Below are positions 24,201 through 36,374 of a DNA stretch of 64,000 bases, piece by piece. Within the stretch, counting starts at the first letter, position 1. Every line of letters starts with the position of its first letter. The DNA comes from [Phialemoniopsis] sp. UDSM-2020. Taxonomy: Eukaryota; Ascomycota; Sordariomycetes; Thyridiales; Thyridiaceae. Position numbers and translations under genes: made by a program. The stretch lies in the NCBI GenBank assembly GCA_018873225.1, contig JAEILZ010000003.1, forward strand, positions 744,001 to 808,000, read 5' to 3'. Below the pieces are notes generated by a model. It saw only the letters and a program-made list of their open reading frames with translations, did not search any database and was not told the origin of the DNA.

Positions 24201-27200
24201 AAATATTCTACGATGACCTTGAGACATGGAAGGGAGACAAGGCTGGCGTCATGACACCACGAACCATGCTTTTCCTTTTCGATAGGAGCATCACGAGGGC
24301 GTACACGAGGTCGATATCACTTGGCTTCTCTCGCCCTCACATTTCGCCTCCCTCCCCCGGGTATCTAACCACACCATCATTCGCGACTACCGAGACCAAA
24401 TCAAGCACCACTCGCCTTCCTACTTCGTACCTGCCAGTCCGGGCCCAAACGGAGACGTACCCGGCGACCTGGGACCCAAAGTGGTGGGATCACTCTGGAC
24501 CCAGAAATTGGACATCCTGGCTACAAACCACGAGGTTGGAGTGGCACTGAGTGGGTGGGCTCACGACTACCTGACGACCTAGCTGGGGTCATGCCTGTGC
24601 AAGGTCGCCGCACCTCACCTGTTCTGACGTAGGTGAGTCCCCGGCGATGCCCAAGGTGGTCCCCGTTGTTGGTACGGAGCGCGCGTGTCGATGACCGCGA
24701 GCGATGATCGTGCAGGAATGGCATGCATGCCAGACATGCACCGAGGAGCTCTTACGTCAGGTGAGAAGTTTCCAAGGACTTTTATTGCTATGGGACGGGG
24801 ACAGAGCGGTACCTACCGTACCGCAAACAGAAACAAGCAGAGAGAATTGAGGAGTCACTTGGGTCGCCGGGCGGATGTTCCCCGTATGCAGCTAGGGTAT
24901 CTAGGTAGCCTTTGGGGGTGGTGTGGGCGGCTTGGATGCCGCCGGCAAGGAAATGCAAGTACGAAGAAGGTAAAGTAGGTACTTTTGACGTTTAGGTGGG
25001 TGACTCTGCTTAAAGAAGGTCCTTATGACTCTTGAGACCGGTGTGGTTGGGAAATCGGGCCTGCGAGAGAGTGAGATCCAGCTGCACGTGGCTTTCAGCT
25101 TGTGAGTGTTTTGGTCGACAGCGACAGGATCCCTTTACAACCCCCACGAGAGATTCTTTACACACTTCTCTCCCTATGACAAATTCTCAGCTTTTCTAGG
25201 GTTCTTGCCTGGCTCTGCAGCTTGCTGAGGATGATTGATAGCAGCTGCATGCAGCTCGCTCCTGTCACTGTCACAAAATGCAAGAGACAAGCAAGAGAAA
25301 TAGAAGCTAATGCACGCTTAAAGGAGGTGCAGGAACACAACCCACCCAGGACCGCGCTCCTGGGTCGCCGGGCACAACCGCCGGACCCACGCTAGCTCGG
25401 TTCCTAGGAGCTTTCCCCGAAATTTGGTGCGCCTGCGTCCGCTGCTTGTCCCCCTCGCTTGTTGGGCTCAGTGGGTTTCGTTTTAGGACCGGACCAGGGG
25501 GGGTGAGGGGTGGTGGTCTGTCGCAATGGGTCTTCCCCCAAGCAAGCTAAGATGACATTTCCTTAGCCCCCCCTGCTGCCATCGGTTTCATGTTTGCCTG
25601 GGGTGAGAGCTCCTAGGGACTTTTTTTTCCTTACCCACAGCTATCTCCGCTAGTGGGAAGTAGCTCTCGGTGAGCTTTGAAGTTTTTGATGGTGGCTGAA
25701 GTGATCGCGTCTGGATCCTTTTTGTTTCTTTTTCATATCTGGTGATGCTTGCTTCTTAAGACGTATTGGTGAGATCGATCAGAGAAGGTAATCCCGATTG
25801 ATATTTTTCTATTTTATGCTTTTGCTAGGTACAGGGTAGATATGATCTCATGCGAACCTTGTATGCGCCACGGCTTGCTGATCATTTCTGACAGATCAGA
25901 CAGGTCGTTTCTTTTGATTGCCATTTGCAGGCAAGCTTGCAGAGTTTTCCGCTTCCTCCACGCGTCGATCATCTGGCTTGAAATAGGCAGGTTCAGGGCA
26001 ACGGCAACTGTGATCGCCCCAACTTGCAGTAGTTCAATTGACGTTTTGAGGTTGGGAGCCTTGCTGGAACGCGTTGTGTCTTGCTTGACAGTCTTGGTGT
26101 AGCTGGCGTCAACAATACAATATGGTCTGGCCCAATCACTAGCGCCAACTAGATCAACATCTCAATTCCTCTCAAAGACCGATCAATCGCTTGCTTCAAT
26201 GAATGACAGCCTTGGCCAGAGCCTTATCTCATGATGCAACGACTCTTTCGTAGTTGCCCAGCACCATGGGGAGGGTCCCAACTTTTGCGCTGGTTTGGCA
26301 GGGGCTCCTCTCTCTCGGAGTGGAGGTTGCTGCAGGTCAAGTGGGGGGCTCCTTACAGGACCCTTTCTCACAAATTGGACAACTACCGTGACGTGACGTT
26401 CTTGCAGCTTACGGTACCTCCGAAACGGTGACATGTGCTCCTCCATGATGGCTTCTCAGGGGCTGTCGCATGTGTCTAGGTACAGAGTACTCTCACAACG
26501 CAGCTAATTCGCGCCGATTATCGATCGATCTTCCGTCTTTTCCTATTTAGCTTGAAACATGACCAGCAATGAGCCTCCTCCTTTAAGCGAGAGGCTTTAC
26601 CGACCGTTTGAAAAAGTTGCTTCGGGGGGGTGCACGGAAACAAGCATGAGGGAAAACTTTTTCTCTTCGCAAACGAGCAAGCGAACCCTGGCAGGCATGA
26701 TGTCGTTATTTTGGTTCCTGGGACATTGCACCGTAATTTCCCAACAACAAAATCGAGACAGGGGGGGAGGGGATGCAGGCACAGAAACCGCCCTAGAAGG
26801 AAAAAGGAACTTCTAGGTGCGCCTTGCGAGCAGGGGGGGTTGACCGGCCGGGGTAGAGGCCAAAACTGCGACCTCCTTTTGCTTTCCCAAGGTGGAGATG
26901 CACCGGCCGGTCCTCCGCGGCTCGTTTCCGGTACGTTGGGTTGGGGATCTCTTTGACAAGGAGGCCTTGCACCCTTGCCCACCACCAACCCTGAGCATTC
27001 AAGTACTCCGTACTTTGCCTTTTCTAAGGTTGGGAAACCAGGGTCGTGGGAAAGACTGGCGTGTGGGTTTTCTCAAGAAGAAACGGACCACGCAGCACGA
27101 AGAAGGAAATATGCCGTCCCCGGGTCCCGGGATGGCACCCCCGGACCGAGAAAGACAAACAGCAAGAAGTGGGTTGCAGCCGCAAAGCTCTCCCGGCAGA

Positions 27201-28275
27201 CACAAACTGACAAGGCACCTGGCAAGCAAACCAGACGCACGTTCGGCGTCACTGCATGGGCGGTAATTCCCCGACTGGACAAGGTTCCAGATCCCAAGCA
27301 AACGTCACCCAGGATTGTTTTTCTTTCTCTCAAAAAGACACGCGCAGAGGCCAAATTTGGCCCTTGTCTCGGATTATCCCCGTTGGAACTAACTGCCGTG
27401 GTTGCATTTGCGACCTGCAGACTGGGGAGGCTTGCATACCGGCTCGTTTCCCAACGGCCGGGCGGCGGGTTTGCATGCGCGCGCGCGGACATACACTACG
27501 AACCCGGTCGCTAGGGGGGCTAGGGGAGAGGCACACCCTGAGAGCCTCAAACACGCAGCCTGCCCGCCTCGGTTGGCGGCACTGTCATCCCGATATGTGA
27601 CATGTCGCCCGATGCAGCGAGATGAACCAAGACACGCAGGCGAGGCTTGCAGGCGTGCGGCCGCCCCAAGAAGGAACAAACAAACGGTGGTGACATGCGC
27701 AGAGTACCGACAGGTACATGACATCCGTACCTTTTTGTTCCCAGCGACCCAGAGCAAACCCAACACCACGGGAACAGGTCTCGCCTAGGATCGAGATGGA
27801 GACAAGAGACAGACCAGGTCCACTCCAGGCCCTTGAACTCTAAATTGCTCTGTTTCCACTACAACGGGGCTACGAAAAAGGCAAACATGATGATTGCGAT
27901 GGAGCCTCATCTGCCGGGCCGTTTACGGGAGCTTGCCGAGAGGTCTTGAAGAAACCCATCTCAGACATCCCCTCAACCTTGCAGGCGGTCAAGTTGCCCG
28001 CTTTGCTTGCTTTGCCTCTGCCCTTGACCGCCTCTTGCTGAGTGAGTGAATCCATCATCAACAAAAGTTCCATGCAGATGCGTGTCCTGAACACTGTCTT
28101 CCCGCCCTGGGCTTCGGTCTGGTCTCTGCCACGTCAGAGCTCGGGATATACGTCTCTGTGAAATTTCGAATCAACATGAGCAAGTTAGTGGAGGTTTGCT
28201 TTCCCGAGATGGAACCAAATATTGGTTGCACAAGGCCAAATAAAACGGAACTGCTTGCTGCGAGGAACCCCTCCT
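24201..28275. other. gene-poor region, right half
   Basis: About 4 kb without supportable genes. Many overlapping 60-180-codon frames exist on both strands around 26500-27800, but all are low complexity and mutually antisense, as expected from GC-rich non-coding DNA. One TACTCCGTA copy at 27004. A short alternating GC run (GCATGCGCGCGCGCG) sits at ~27473. The rightmost few hundred bases are probably the 3' side of the nitrilase gene. Confidence 0.45.
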
Positions 28276-28436
28276 TTACACACCAAGGTAGGTAGGTATT
28301 GGCGAAGCCCTTCGGGAGGAACTGCAGGCATCATCGAACTTTGATGGTGGTGCGAGCGAGAACAAATGTCGCGACGACGAAAACAACAACGACAACATAA
28401 CGGGTAGAGAGGGGTGGGGGTTAAGGGAAAGCAAAC

Positions 28437-29680
28437 TCACGTCCGACGCACAAGCGGCATCTTCTCCCGCACCCGAGCCCACGCCTCCAGGTCCACGTCC
28501 ACAAGCCCCAACGCCTCGACGGCCCCCTCCTCGGCCTCACCGTCCTCCGTCACTCCTCCAAGCTGGCACAGGACCTTGCCCCACGGGTCCACCGCCATGC
28601 TGCACCCGTAGCTAACCCTGCCCCCCGGACCTCCTCCTCCACCTCCGGCCCCGGCCCCGGCGTGATGTCGCCCCACCTGCGCCGCCGCGAGCACGTAGCA
28701 CTGCGACTCGACGGCGCGCGCCCGCAGGAGCACCTCCCAGTGCGCGCGGCCCGTGGCGACCGTGAAGGCGGACGGGTACGCCAGCATCTGCGCCGGGCGG
28801 GCATGCCAGGCGGACCCGGCTCCCGGCTGCGCCAGGGCGAGCGAGGGCTCCGGGAAGCGCAGGTCGAAGCAGACGAGCGGGCCGAGGCGGCCGGCGGGGG
28901 TGTCGAAGGGCGGCATCAGGCGCGCGCCGCGCTGCGTGTGGCGCGACTCGCGCAGGGCGCCGTAGTCGAAGAGGTGCAGCTTGTCGTACGAGGCGGCGTC
29001 GTCGAGGATGCCGTCGGGCCGGATGTAGATTGTGCGGTTGAGGAGCTTGGTGGTCGTCGGTCCCAGCTGCTGCTGGGTGTCGCTGTTGTTGTCTTGGGCC
29101 GCTACGGGGACGTGGATGCCGACTGTGACGGCGAGGCTGTGCTCGCGGGCTGCGGCCTGGAGGCCGGCGACGAAGGGGGACTGTGCGACGGGCTGGGCTA
29201 GGGCGAGGGATTCCTCAGGGGAGGTGGCGATGTAGTCTGCGGCTTCGGGGAGGAAGATGATCTATCTCTGGAGTTAGAGCCAGTCCATACCTCCAGCTCG
29301 ATGCTGTCCGTTATGCGTAATGAAAAGTCTACTTAGCAAGCACTTGCTTGATTGTGAGAGCTTCGTCCAAACTTGCCCGTCATGTTGCGTGCTGTGAGCG
29401 ACAGAGCTGGCTTCGTCCACCTCGACGATCGTTCGTCATATAAATACGGATTCAACAGGAAACTGTGGTACAAGTTGCGCAGGTTGATCGCCGTCACCAA
29501 GATAAAATGGGTATCTTATACCTTTGCGCCGGCAGCGGCAGCTTTACTGATCAACCTGACACATTGGCCCAGGTTATGTGACATGGACTGAGTTGAGCAT
29601 ATCTGCCCGATCGCCTTTCCAAGAACAATCAGCCTGGATCCATATATATACATTGTCCCGGGACTCACTGCGATAGCCAT
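28437..29680 (-). CDS. nitrilase-superfamily amidase, Nit1/Nit2-like
   Basis: Exons (minus order) 29680-29669 (12 nt), 29614-29522 and 29261-28437 encode about 309 aa. The Glu-Lys-Cys catalytic triad is visible: E41 in FLPEAADY, K129 in YDKLHLFD and C166 in LVCFDLRFPE. AIGQICSTQSMSHNLGQCVRLI and AAAAGAK fit the first strand and helix. Family members hydrolyse omega-amides such as alpha-ketoglutaramate or deaminated glutathione; Nit1-like and Nit2-like cannot be separated here. An extra Gly/Ala/Pro-rich loop (AGAGAGGGGGGPGG) lies near residue 220. The end is uncertain: the TGA after RRT overlaps a consensus GTGAGT donor (28440), and splicing to 28321 would replace the last residue with a 15-codon tail ending at 28276. 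Relatives usually continue a few residues beyond RRT. Confidence 0.88.
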
Positions 29681-30401
29681 CTTGGCCTCTTGCTGCCGTA
29701 ATTTGTGGTAAGCAAGTTTGCCGGAATGTGGATAACGGGGTTGCGACTAGCTATGTGGTTGATGGATGATGCTATCTCTGGGGCGGATCACTACATTGAT
29801 AAGTCGACGAAACGACTTGACTAAGTCCATCCGTAAATGTCACCCGAAAAGCGTGCCACTCATCCAGCCACACAGAAATGCTAACCCAAATGAATTCACG
29901 AAGGTCAGATGTTATGAATCAAAAAATAAAGGAATGTATACTAAAATGCTCATATCTCAACGCCGGCCTCACATGTTTGAATAGCAAGGGCACGGTATCA
30001 TCATTGAGACTGGAACAACGTCAACTTCCAACGACAAACACTTGCTCAATCAACCCAAGGTCAGTCACATAAACGTAAGCTTCATCAAGCAGTCATGCGC
30101 TGCAAAAAGCCTTCTGATTTTCTAAAATACAACCCGTGGGTGCCTGGCTGCTACCGGTATCCCTGTAGGTCTAAAGCCACATAAGGCATCCTCAGATATC
30201 AGTCTCGCCATATTAAGAAGCCTGTGGCTCCGCGGTCTTCCTTATCTTTCTCATCCGGAGGCCGCGATATGCTTTTTGTCTCCTTTCAGGCCGTGATGCA
30301 ACTCCCAATACCGATGCCCCGTAAAACGCCTGGTTTCAAACTGCGTCAAAAATTACAAGAATATTGAATGATAGCCTTAAATTGTAGTGTCGAGCAGCTT
30401 T
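29681..30401. other. intergenic region between nitrilase and TAF4
   Basis: AT-rich, no gene seen. Should contain the nitrilase promoter (minus strand, right of 29680) and the TAF4 3' UTR. Short frames at 29373-30072 are unsupported. Confidence 0.45.
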
Positions 30402-32278
30402 TCACTTGGGCTGTGAAGTGTCTAGCCGGTCATAGGCGTGTTGCAAGGTCTTTTCGCACCTGCCATCAGCCTCGAGGGTGAAGACCCAGTCTCTGAGGTG
30501 GACGTTCTTCCCCTTCTCGCCATCCTCCCGCCACACGCCCAGCTTCGTCCTGCCCTCACTCGTCAGGGAGGCATTCGCGGACCCCTGCGCTCCACCAACG
30601 GCACCCGGAGTGCCCGGTAGACCTTGTGATGCGGCACCGGGTTTGGTCGGCGTGCTTGCTCCGCTCCCTGGGTTCATCCAGGAGTAGGTTTTCTTCTTTC
30701 GCCCACCCAGGAACAGAGTGGAGGTCTGGTTCGCACTCGCGGTGTTGCTTGCCTCTGCTGCTTTAGCCGCCGCGGTCTTGTTCTTGAGCTCCTTCTTGGT
30801 GGGAGCTTTCTCAGACGGCGCTCCCGCCGTCGATCCTGGCGTGCCAGGGGCCGCAGAAGCGGGTGAAGATGCACTTGGATCAGCCTTCTTGGCTTCTCGT
30901 TGCTGCCGTCTACGGAGCCTTTGCTCCTCCAGCTCTCGTTCAGCTCTGCTGATGTCTCGAAGAGACTGAGTGATATGGTTCGCTTTTGAGATGCGACCAG
31001 TCTCTACAGCGTCCGATGCGTGTGCGTCAAAGGAGCCTGTCATTTGACTTGAATTAGTAATGAGTAGGATATAGAACGCAGGTGTGTGCACCTACGCTTC
31101 CTCGGGTTCGTTTGGCCAGGATTCACGAGAGGAGCGGCGGCATCGGCCCATTCGGCTGGCACTTCGCCATGGGAGGTATGCTGGCGCGTGACTGCAAGTC
31201 GGTTTGCTTCCCCCAACAGCTCACGCAAACGATGCTTCGTGGAGATGGATAGTAAGGCGATCTGGTCTACCAGAGCGCTATCCTCTGGAATAAACGAGCT
31301 CGAAGTAGACACGATGGCACCATCAGGTCCGATCTTCGTCTTGACCGTCACTTGAGGTTTTGGAAACTCCGAGTCCGCGCGCAGCTTTCCTGGACCGCCG
31401 GTCTTTGGGTCGAGATTCAGGACAAGGCCATAGTCGTTGGCGATTTTACTTGCCCGGGCGTGCAGTATGGGAATCGTCAAAAAGGGGTTGCGGACCTCCT
31501 GGCTACGAGCGACGGCCAGCGCTTTCGCTGAGTCGTTCCACGCGCGCTTGGCAGCTTGTAAGTGCATTGAGTCTTGCTGTTCCGCTTCAGCAGGTTGAGC
31601 GGGTTGGTTCGCGAGGCCCGCACCGTAGAAGGAAGCCCTGTTACCAGGAGGATTCGCAGGAAAGCCGGTCTTAGCCTCACTCCTATATGTGCCTGCAAAA
31701 TAATCCGCCTGAAGCTGCTCCTCTTGCCGCAGATCGATGCCTGTACCGGCTAATGAGTCGTCGAATTCATATTGATATTCTTTGGTCTGCTTCTCCGGTG
31801 GCTTCGAGGGAGGCCCCATTACGCCTGGCGTGGTGACCTGTGCTGGCATCGGGGCCAGTGTTGCTTGCGAGTATGCCGGTTGTCCGTATGGAGATAAGGG
31901 TGTTTGAGGGGTGTGAATTGGAGGTGTTTGCATGGGGGGAACCGCATGAGGCTGCGTCGGAGGAAGATGAAGAGTTGAAGAACCACCAGCAGTGCCATTC
32001 GGATACGGTGAGCCATAGCTCATCTGGGGGTTGGGGGGCGGTATCGGTAGACTTTGGTGGGTAGGTGAGGCAATACTGGATGGCGTGGTGACTCCAGGGC
32101 TCGCTGCGTACGGAAACGGCGATGGCGGCTGCGACTGCGGACCTGGGGATGATAGTTTTTGCTTCTTGTTTGCTGGAAACCCAGGCATTTGATAGTTTTG
32201 CGCGCTCGGACTTGGAGACGGTGATTGCTGCGCGGGCGAGAAGGGCCTCGGAGGCATCTGATGCTGTGGTTGCGCCAT
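30402..32278 (-). CDS. TAF4: TFIID subunit TAF4
   Basis: Exons (minus order) 32278-31096 and 31036-30402 encode about 605 aa. The first ~165 residues are Pro/Gln/Ser-rich, typical of TAF4 activation-interaction regions. The conserved C-terminal domain starts near DDSLAGTGIDLRQEEQL and includes the histone-fold segment SALVDQIALLSISTKHRLREL and SHGEVPAEWADAA. After the intron come an Arg/Glu-rich helix (SRAERELEEQRLRRRQQRE), a low-complexity Ala/Thr linker, and the closing block KKKTYSWMNPG plus VHLRDWVFTLEADGR, which marks fungal TAF4. TAF4 pairs with TAF12 in TFIID and supports RNA polymerase II initiation. The junction uses a GTAGGT donor at 31095 and restores phase. Confidence 0.92.
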
Positions 32279-33150
32279 GCTTGCGATATGGCTTGCGCGA
32301 TGAGACTGCGCGGGAGGTACGAAGGGATGAGGAGAAAGCAGGAAGCAAGAATAAAGAGAGAAGGAGAGACTCGAATGATCTGATCTAAGAAGTCTGTCCT
32401 GAAGGGCAGACAGGCGAGCCTGTCTAACCTCTCATATTGTCTGGTGACAGCTATTGTGATGAAGATGGTAGCCTCTGGAGTTGCGCCAAAGCGAGAAGAC
32501 CAGTCGCGTATTTATTGTCACGTGATGCAAGCGCACTGACCACAAGGCGGCAAGTCATTGTGTACAGTGCGAATTAGTGAATAGGTAAGGACTGCCCATT
32601 GAAGTGAGTGGCATAGCATCTACTACACAAATGACTAACAGACTGGTTGGTCCATTTATGCTTAGGTAGTGGCATGATTCCGAGTGATCAATTATCATTT
32701 GAGGTTCATTCATAAGGATAATTGATTAATCTGTCACCTGCTTGTCATCGTTCCCTCATCAATAAGCTGGAGAAATGGGGCGATTTTGCAGTAACAATAG
32801 CGTGCATCTAGCCATGTCACACTGTCTTCAGTACATCGACTGATGACTTAACCCGATCAGCCTTTCATCACCAAAAGCTCAAGCTGGACCCACGCTAAGC
32901 AAGCAAGCAACCGCACTCGGAATAAAGCCTACCTCTCGCTGCCTGCCAGAGCACGAGGTTGCTTGAAGTCGCATCCATACTTTCCATTTGTTTGGCTGGC
33001 GTGCACATTCTTTGTCGGACCTTCTTTTTCCATGTTTCGATGAAAACCACGCGCTTCCTTTGGCAGAGACTTCGCCAGCGCGAGGGCACTTTCTGATCGC
33101 AGCGCTATTGATTACTTCGAGAGCCTCTAGTCGACCTTCCCTCGATCGAT
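32279..33150. promoter_or_regulatory. divergent promoter region TAF4/YSH1
   Basis: 872 bp between divergent start codons. Moderately AT-rich. A near-perfect 12-bp hairpin arm pair (TGATCAATTATC at 32685, GATAATTGATTA at 32717; 11 of 12 pair) sits in the middle. No other element recognised. Confidence 0.4.
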
Positions 33151-36139
33151 ATGGCTTCCAAGCGCAAGGCTTCGGCCATGGCCGCGCCCCCCGAGGAGCC
33201 CGTGGACCCGGCAGACGAGCTCATGTTTTTGTGTCTGGGAGGTGGTAATGAAGTCGGCAGGTCATGCCACATTATACAGTACAAGGGGAAGACAGTCATG
33301 GTAAGAAACATTCAACGCGCAAATCGCCAAAATATTCGAACTCGTACTAACCGGAGGCAACAGCTCGATGCTGGACAACATCCTGCATATGATGGACTTG
33401 CCGGCTTGCCCTTCTTCGACGACTTTGATTTGAGTACCGTCGACGTCCTCCTCATTAGCCAGTAAGCCGCCCCTCCCCTCGCCCGATACTCCTCCCCCCG
33501 TCCCGCATATGTAGCAGTCGTAGTAGGATCAAGCTGGTTTGTGGACAATGTGTTACCTCTGAAAGAGAACCTCTGTATACCTGCGCGGCATCGTCTTCAC
33601 TATCCGCCAGGAGTTGGTATCATCCAAGACGTCACCATGTACGCAGATATCAATACAAACTCGTGCTACCAGCTTTCTTCTCATGCTACTTGTTTGATCG
33701 CTAGTGATTCTGCTCATCCCATCCAGCCCTTGCCTACCCCATCACATGCCCCTTATTCCCCCAATCTGCCCAGGCGATACCTCAAAGGATAGTGAGAGGA
33801 TAAACTAACAGCTTCAAGTTTCCACATCGATCATGCGGCCTCACTCCCATACGTGTTGGCCAAGACCAACTTCAGGGGACGAGTCTTCATGACCCATCCG
33901 ACCAAGGCCATCTACAAGTGGCTCATCCAAGACAGTGTTCGCGTTGGCAACACGTCGTCGAATCCTACTTCGCAGCTCGTCTACACAGAGCAAGACCATA
34001 ATAGCACCTTCAGCCAGATTGAAGCGATCGATTATCACACTACCCACACCGTTTCATCTATCCGGATCACCCCGTATCCTGCCGGCCATGTCCTCGGCGC
34101 CGCCATGTTTCTCATCGAGATCGCCGGCCTCAAAATCTTCTTCACTGGCGATTATTCACGAGAACTGGATCGCCATCTCGTCTCTGCACAGGTGCCCAAG
34201 GGTGTCAAGATCGACGTTCTCATCACCGAGTCGACATATGGTATTGCTACCCACGTACCGCGCGTAGAGAGGGAGCAGGCACTGATGAAATCCATCAATG
34301 GTATCCTGAACCGCGGCGGCCGTGTTCTCATGCCAGTCTTTGCTCTTGGCCGCGCTCAGGAGCTGCTCCTCATCTTGGAAGAGTACTGGAGCAAGCACCC
34401 CGATCTCCAAAAAATACCTATATACTACGCTAGTAACCTGGCGAAGAAGTGTATGGTCATCTATCAGACCTACGTCGGTGCGATGAACGACAACATCAAG
34501 AAGCTCAACGAGAGGAAAGGAGGTGCATGGGATCTACAGTATATCCGGTCTCTCAAGAGTCTTGATCGTTTCGACGATGTTGGAAGCTGTGTCATGCTTG
34601 CTAGCCCTGGTATGTTGCAGAATGGAGTCAGTCGCGAGCTTTTAGAACGGTGGGCGCCGAGTGACAAGAACGGTGTAATTATCACTGGTTACAGCGTCGA
34701 GGGCACCATGGCGAAGCAGATCATGCAGGAGCCGGAGCAGATCCAAGCGGTCATGTCGCGGAGTATCGCAGGAGCGCGCAGGGCGCCTGGAGGCGACAGT
34801 GAGAAGGTCATGATACCTCGACGTTGCAGTGTTCAGGAATACTCTTTCGCTGCTCACGTAGATGGCACCGAGAACCGGGAGTTCATCGAGGAAGTGGCTG
34901 CGCCCGTCGTAGTAAGTACAATGGCTCAGATACACAGGGCAGGAGGCACTCTTACTGACTTTGTACAGATTCTGGTCCATGGAGAGCAGCACAACATGAT
35001 GCGTCTAAAGTCCAAATTGCTGTCTCTGAATGCAGGCAAGGCAGACAAGGACAAAGTCAAGGTCTTTAGTCCCCGCAACTGCGAAGAGCTGCGCATTCCT
35101 TTCAAGACCGAGAAGCTTGCGAAAGTCGTTGGCAAACTAGCATCCATTCAGCCTCCAACACAATCCTTGGACGGTGCAGATCAAAGTCACCTCATCACCG
35201 GAGTTTTAGTCCAGAACGACTTCAAGTTGTCTCTAATGGCCCCGGAAGACCTTCGAGAGTATGCCGGTCTGACTACAACCACAATCACCTGCAAACAGCA
35301 TTTGAACCTCAGTGCTGCAGGCATAGACCTGATTCGATGGGGATTGGAGGGTACTTTTGGCAAGATTGATGAGCTCCCCGAGATGCGCCGAGAGAAGAAT
35401 GGAGCCTCGAACGGCGACGGCCCAGTTGAGGAAGCCGACGAAGAGATTAACAAGCTTGAGGCTGCATACCTCGTAATGGGATGCATCACAGTGCGATACT
35501 TCAACAATGGAGAGGTGGAGTTAGAATGGGAAGGCAATATGCTCAACGATGGCATTGCCGATGCCGTTATGGCTGTTCTCTTTTCAGTCGAGAGCAGTCC
35601 TGCCGCAGTGAAGCGTAAGTCGAAAGCAGAAACCCAGTTGCGGACAAGTATCTAACTTTGCGCTAGGGTCATCAAATCAACACTCGCACTCCCATTCGCA
35701 TGACCTCGTCCAGCTTCCCAAACGGAACCTGCACGCGAATCTCTCACCCCAAGAGCGACTTGAACGTCTGTGCATGTTCCTCGAGGCACAGTTTGGAGCG
35801 GACAACGTCTCGCCCATCAGCGAACCGAAGCTGCCGCCCCTGACGAAGGATTCGGACAAGGTGAAGGGCGAGAATGATGACAATGCCTCTGATGCGTCCA
35901 TGGATCTGTCGGACGACGAGGAAGAAGAGAAGCTCAAGAAGCTCCGTGAGAAGACGGAAATCGAGAGGCTGCACAAGATCGGCATCCCGGTCCCAGGAAT
36001 CCGAATTCAAGTCGACAAGATGGAGGCGAAGGTTTGGTTGGAGAACCTCGAGATCGAATGCGGCCACAGGGCATTCGCAGACCGTGTCAGGGCGGTTGTT
36101 GAGCGTGCCGTTGAGGTCACGGCGCCCCTCTGGGGATGA
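33151..36139 (+). CDS. YSH1: pre-mRNA 3'-end processing endonuclease Ysh1/CPSF73
   Basis: Exons 33151-33300, 33364-33461, 33819-34911, 34969-35614 and 35667-36139 encode about 819 aa. This is a metallo-beta-lactamase/beta-CASP nuclease: the zinc motif HFHIDH (H83-H88) is rebuilt across intron 2, followed by [29 protein letters not shown] and LITESTYG. The beta-CASP part has [23 protein letters not shown] and [20 protein letters not shown], then the C-terminal histidine of [14 protein letters not shown]. The Ysh1-specific C-terminal domain runs to the end with an acidic [10 protein letters not shown] stretch. Ysh1 is the nuclear cleavage subunit of CPF that cuts pre-mRNA at the poly(A) site. 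Introns 1-3 are in the catalytic part. Intron 3 (34912-34968) is 57 nt, stop-free and in frame. Confidence 0.95.
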
Positions 36140-36374
36140 TGGCTACGTTCTTGTGGTTGATACTTGTATATTATTCTTGTCGTGCTATGAAACACGAAAA
36201 AAAAAAGCACGTCTCATGACTTGCTGGTGGAGTTAGGCATTATGAATGGGAAGCAATCGGGATTTCAGCAGTAGACCCGTGAATACTACAGTGTGTCTTA
36301 TAACAAGCGCTCTATTGGGTATCTCTTTTCTCACGTTCTCAGTTTCATAAACACCTCTGATGCATCGCAATCTC

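Noticed and set aside
28662..29201. 179-codon plus-strand frame opposite the nitrilase
   Set aside because: Antisense shadow of a GC-rich exon with intact catalytic triad on the other strand.
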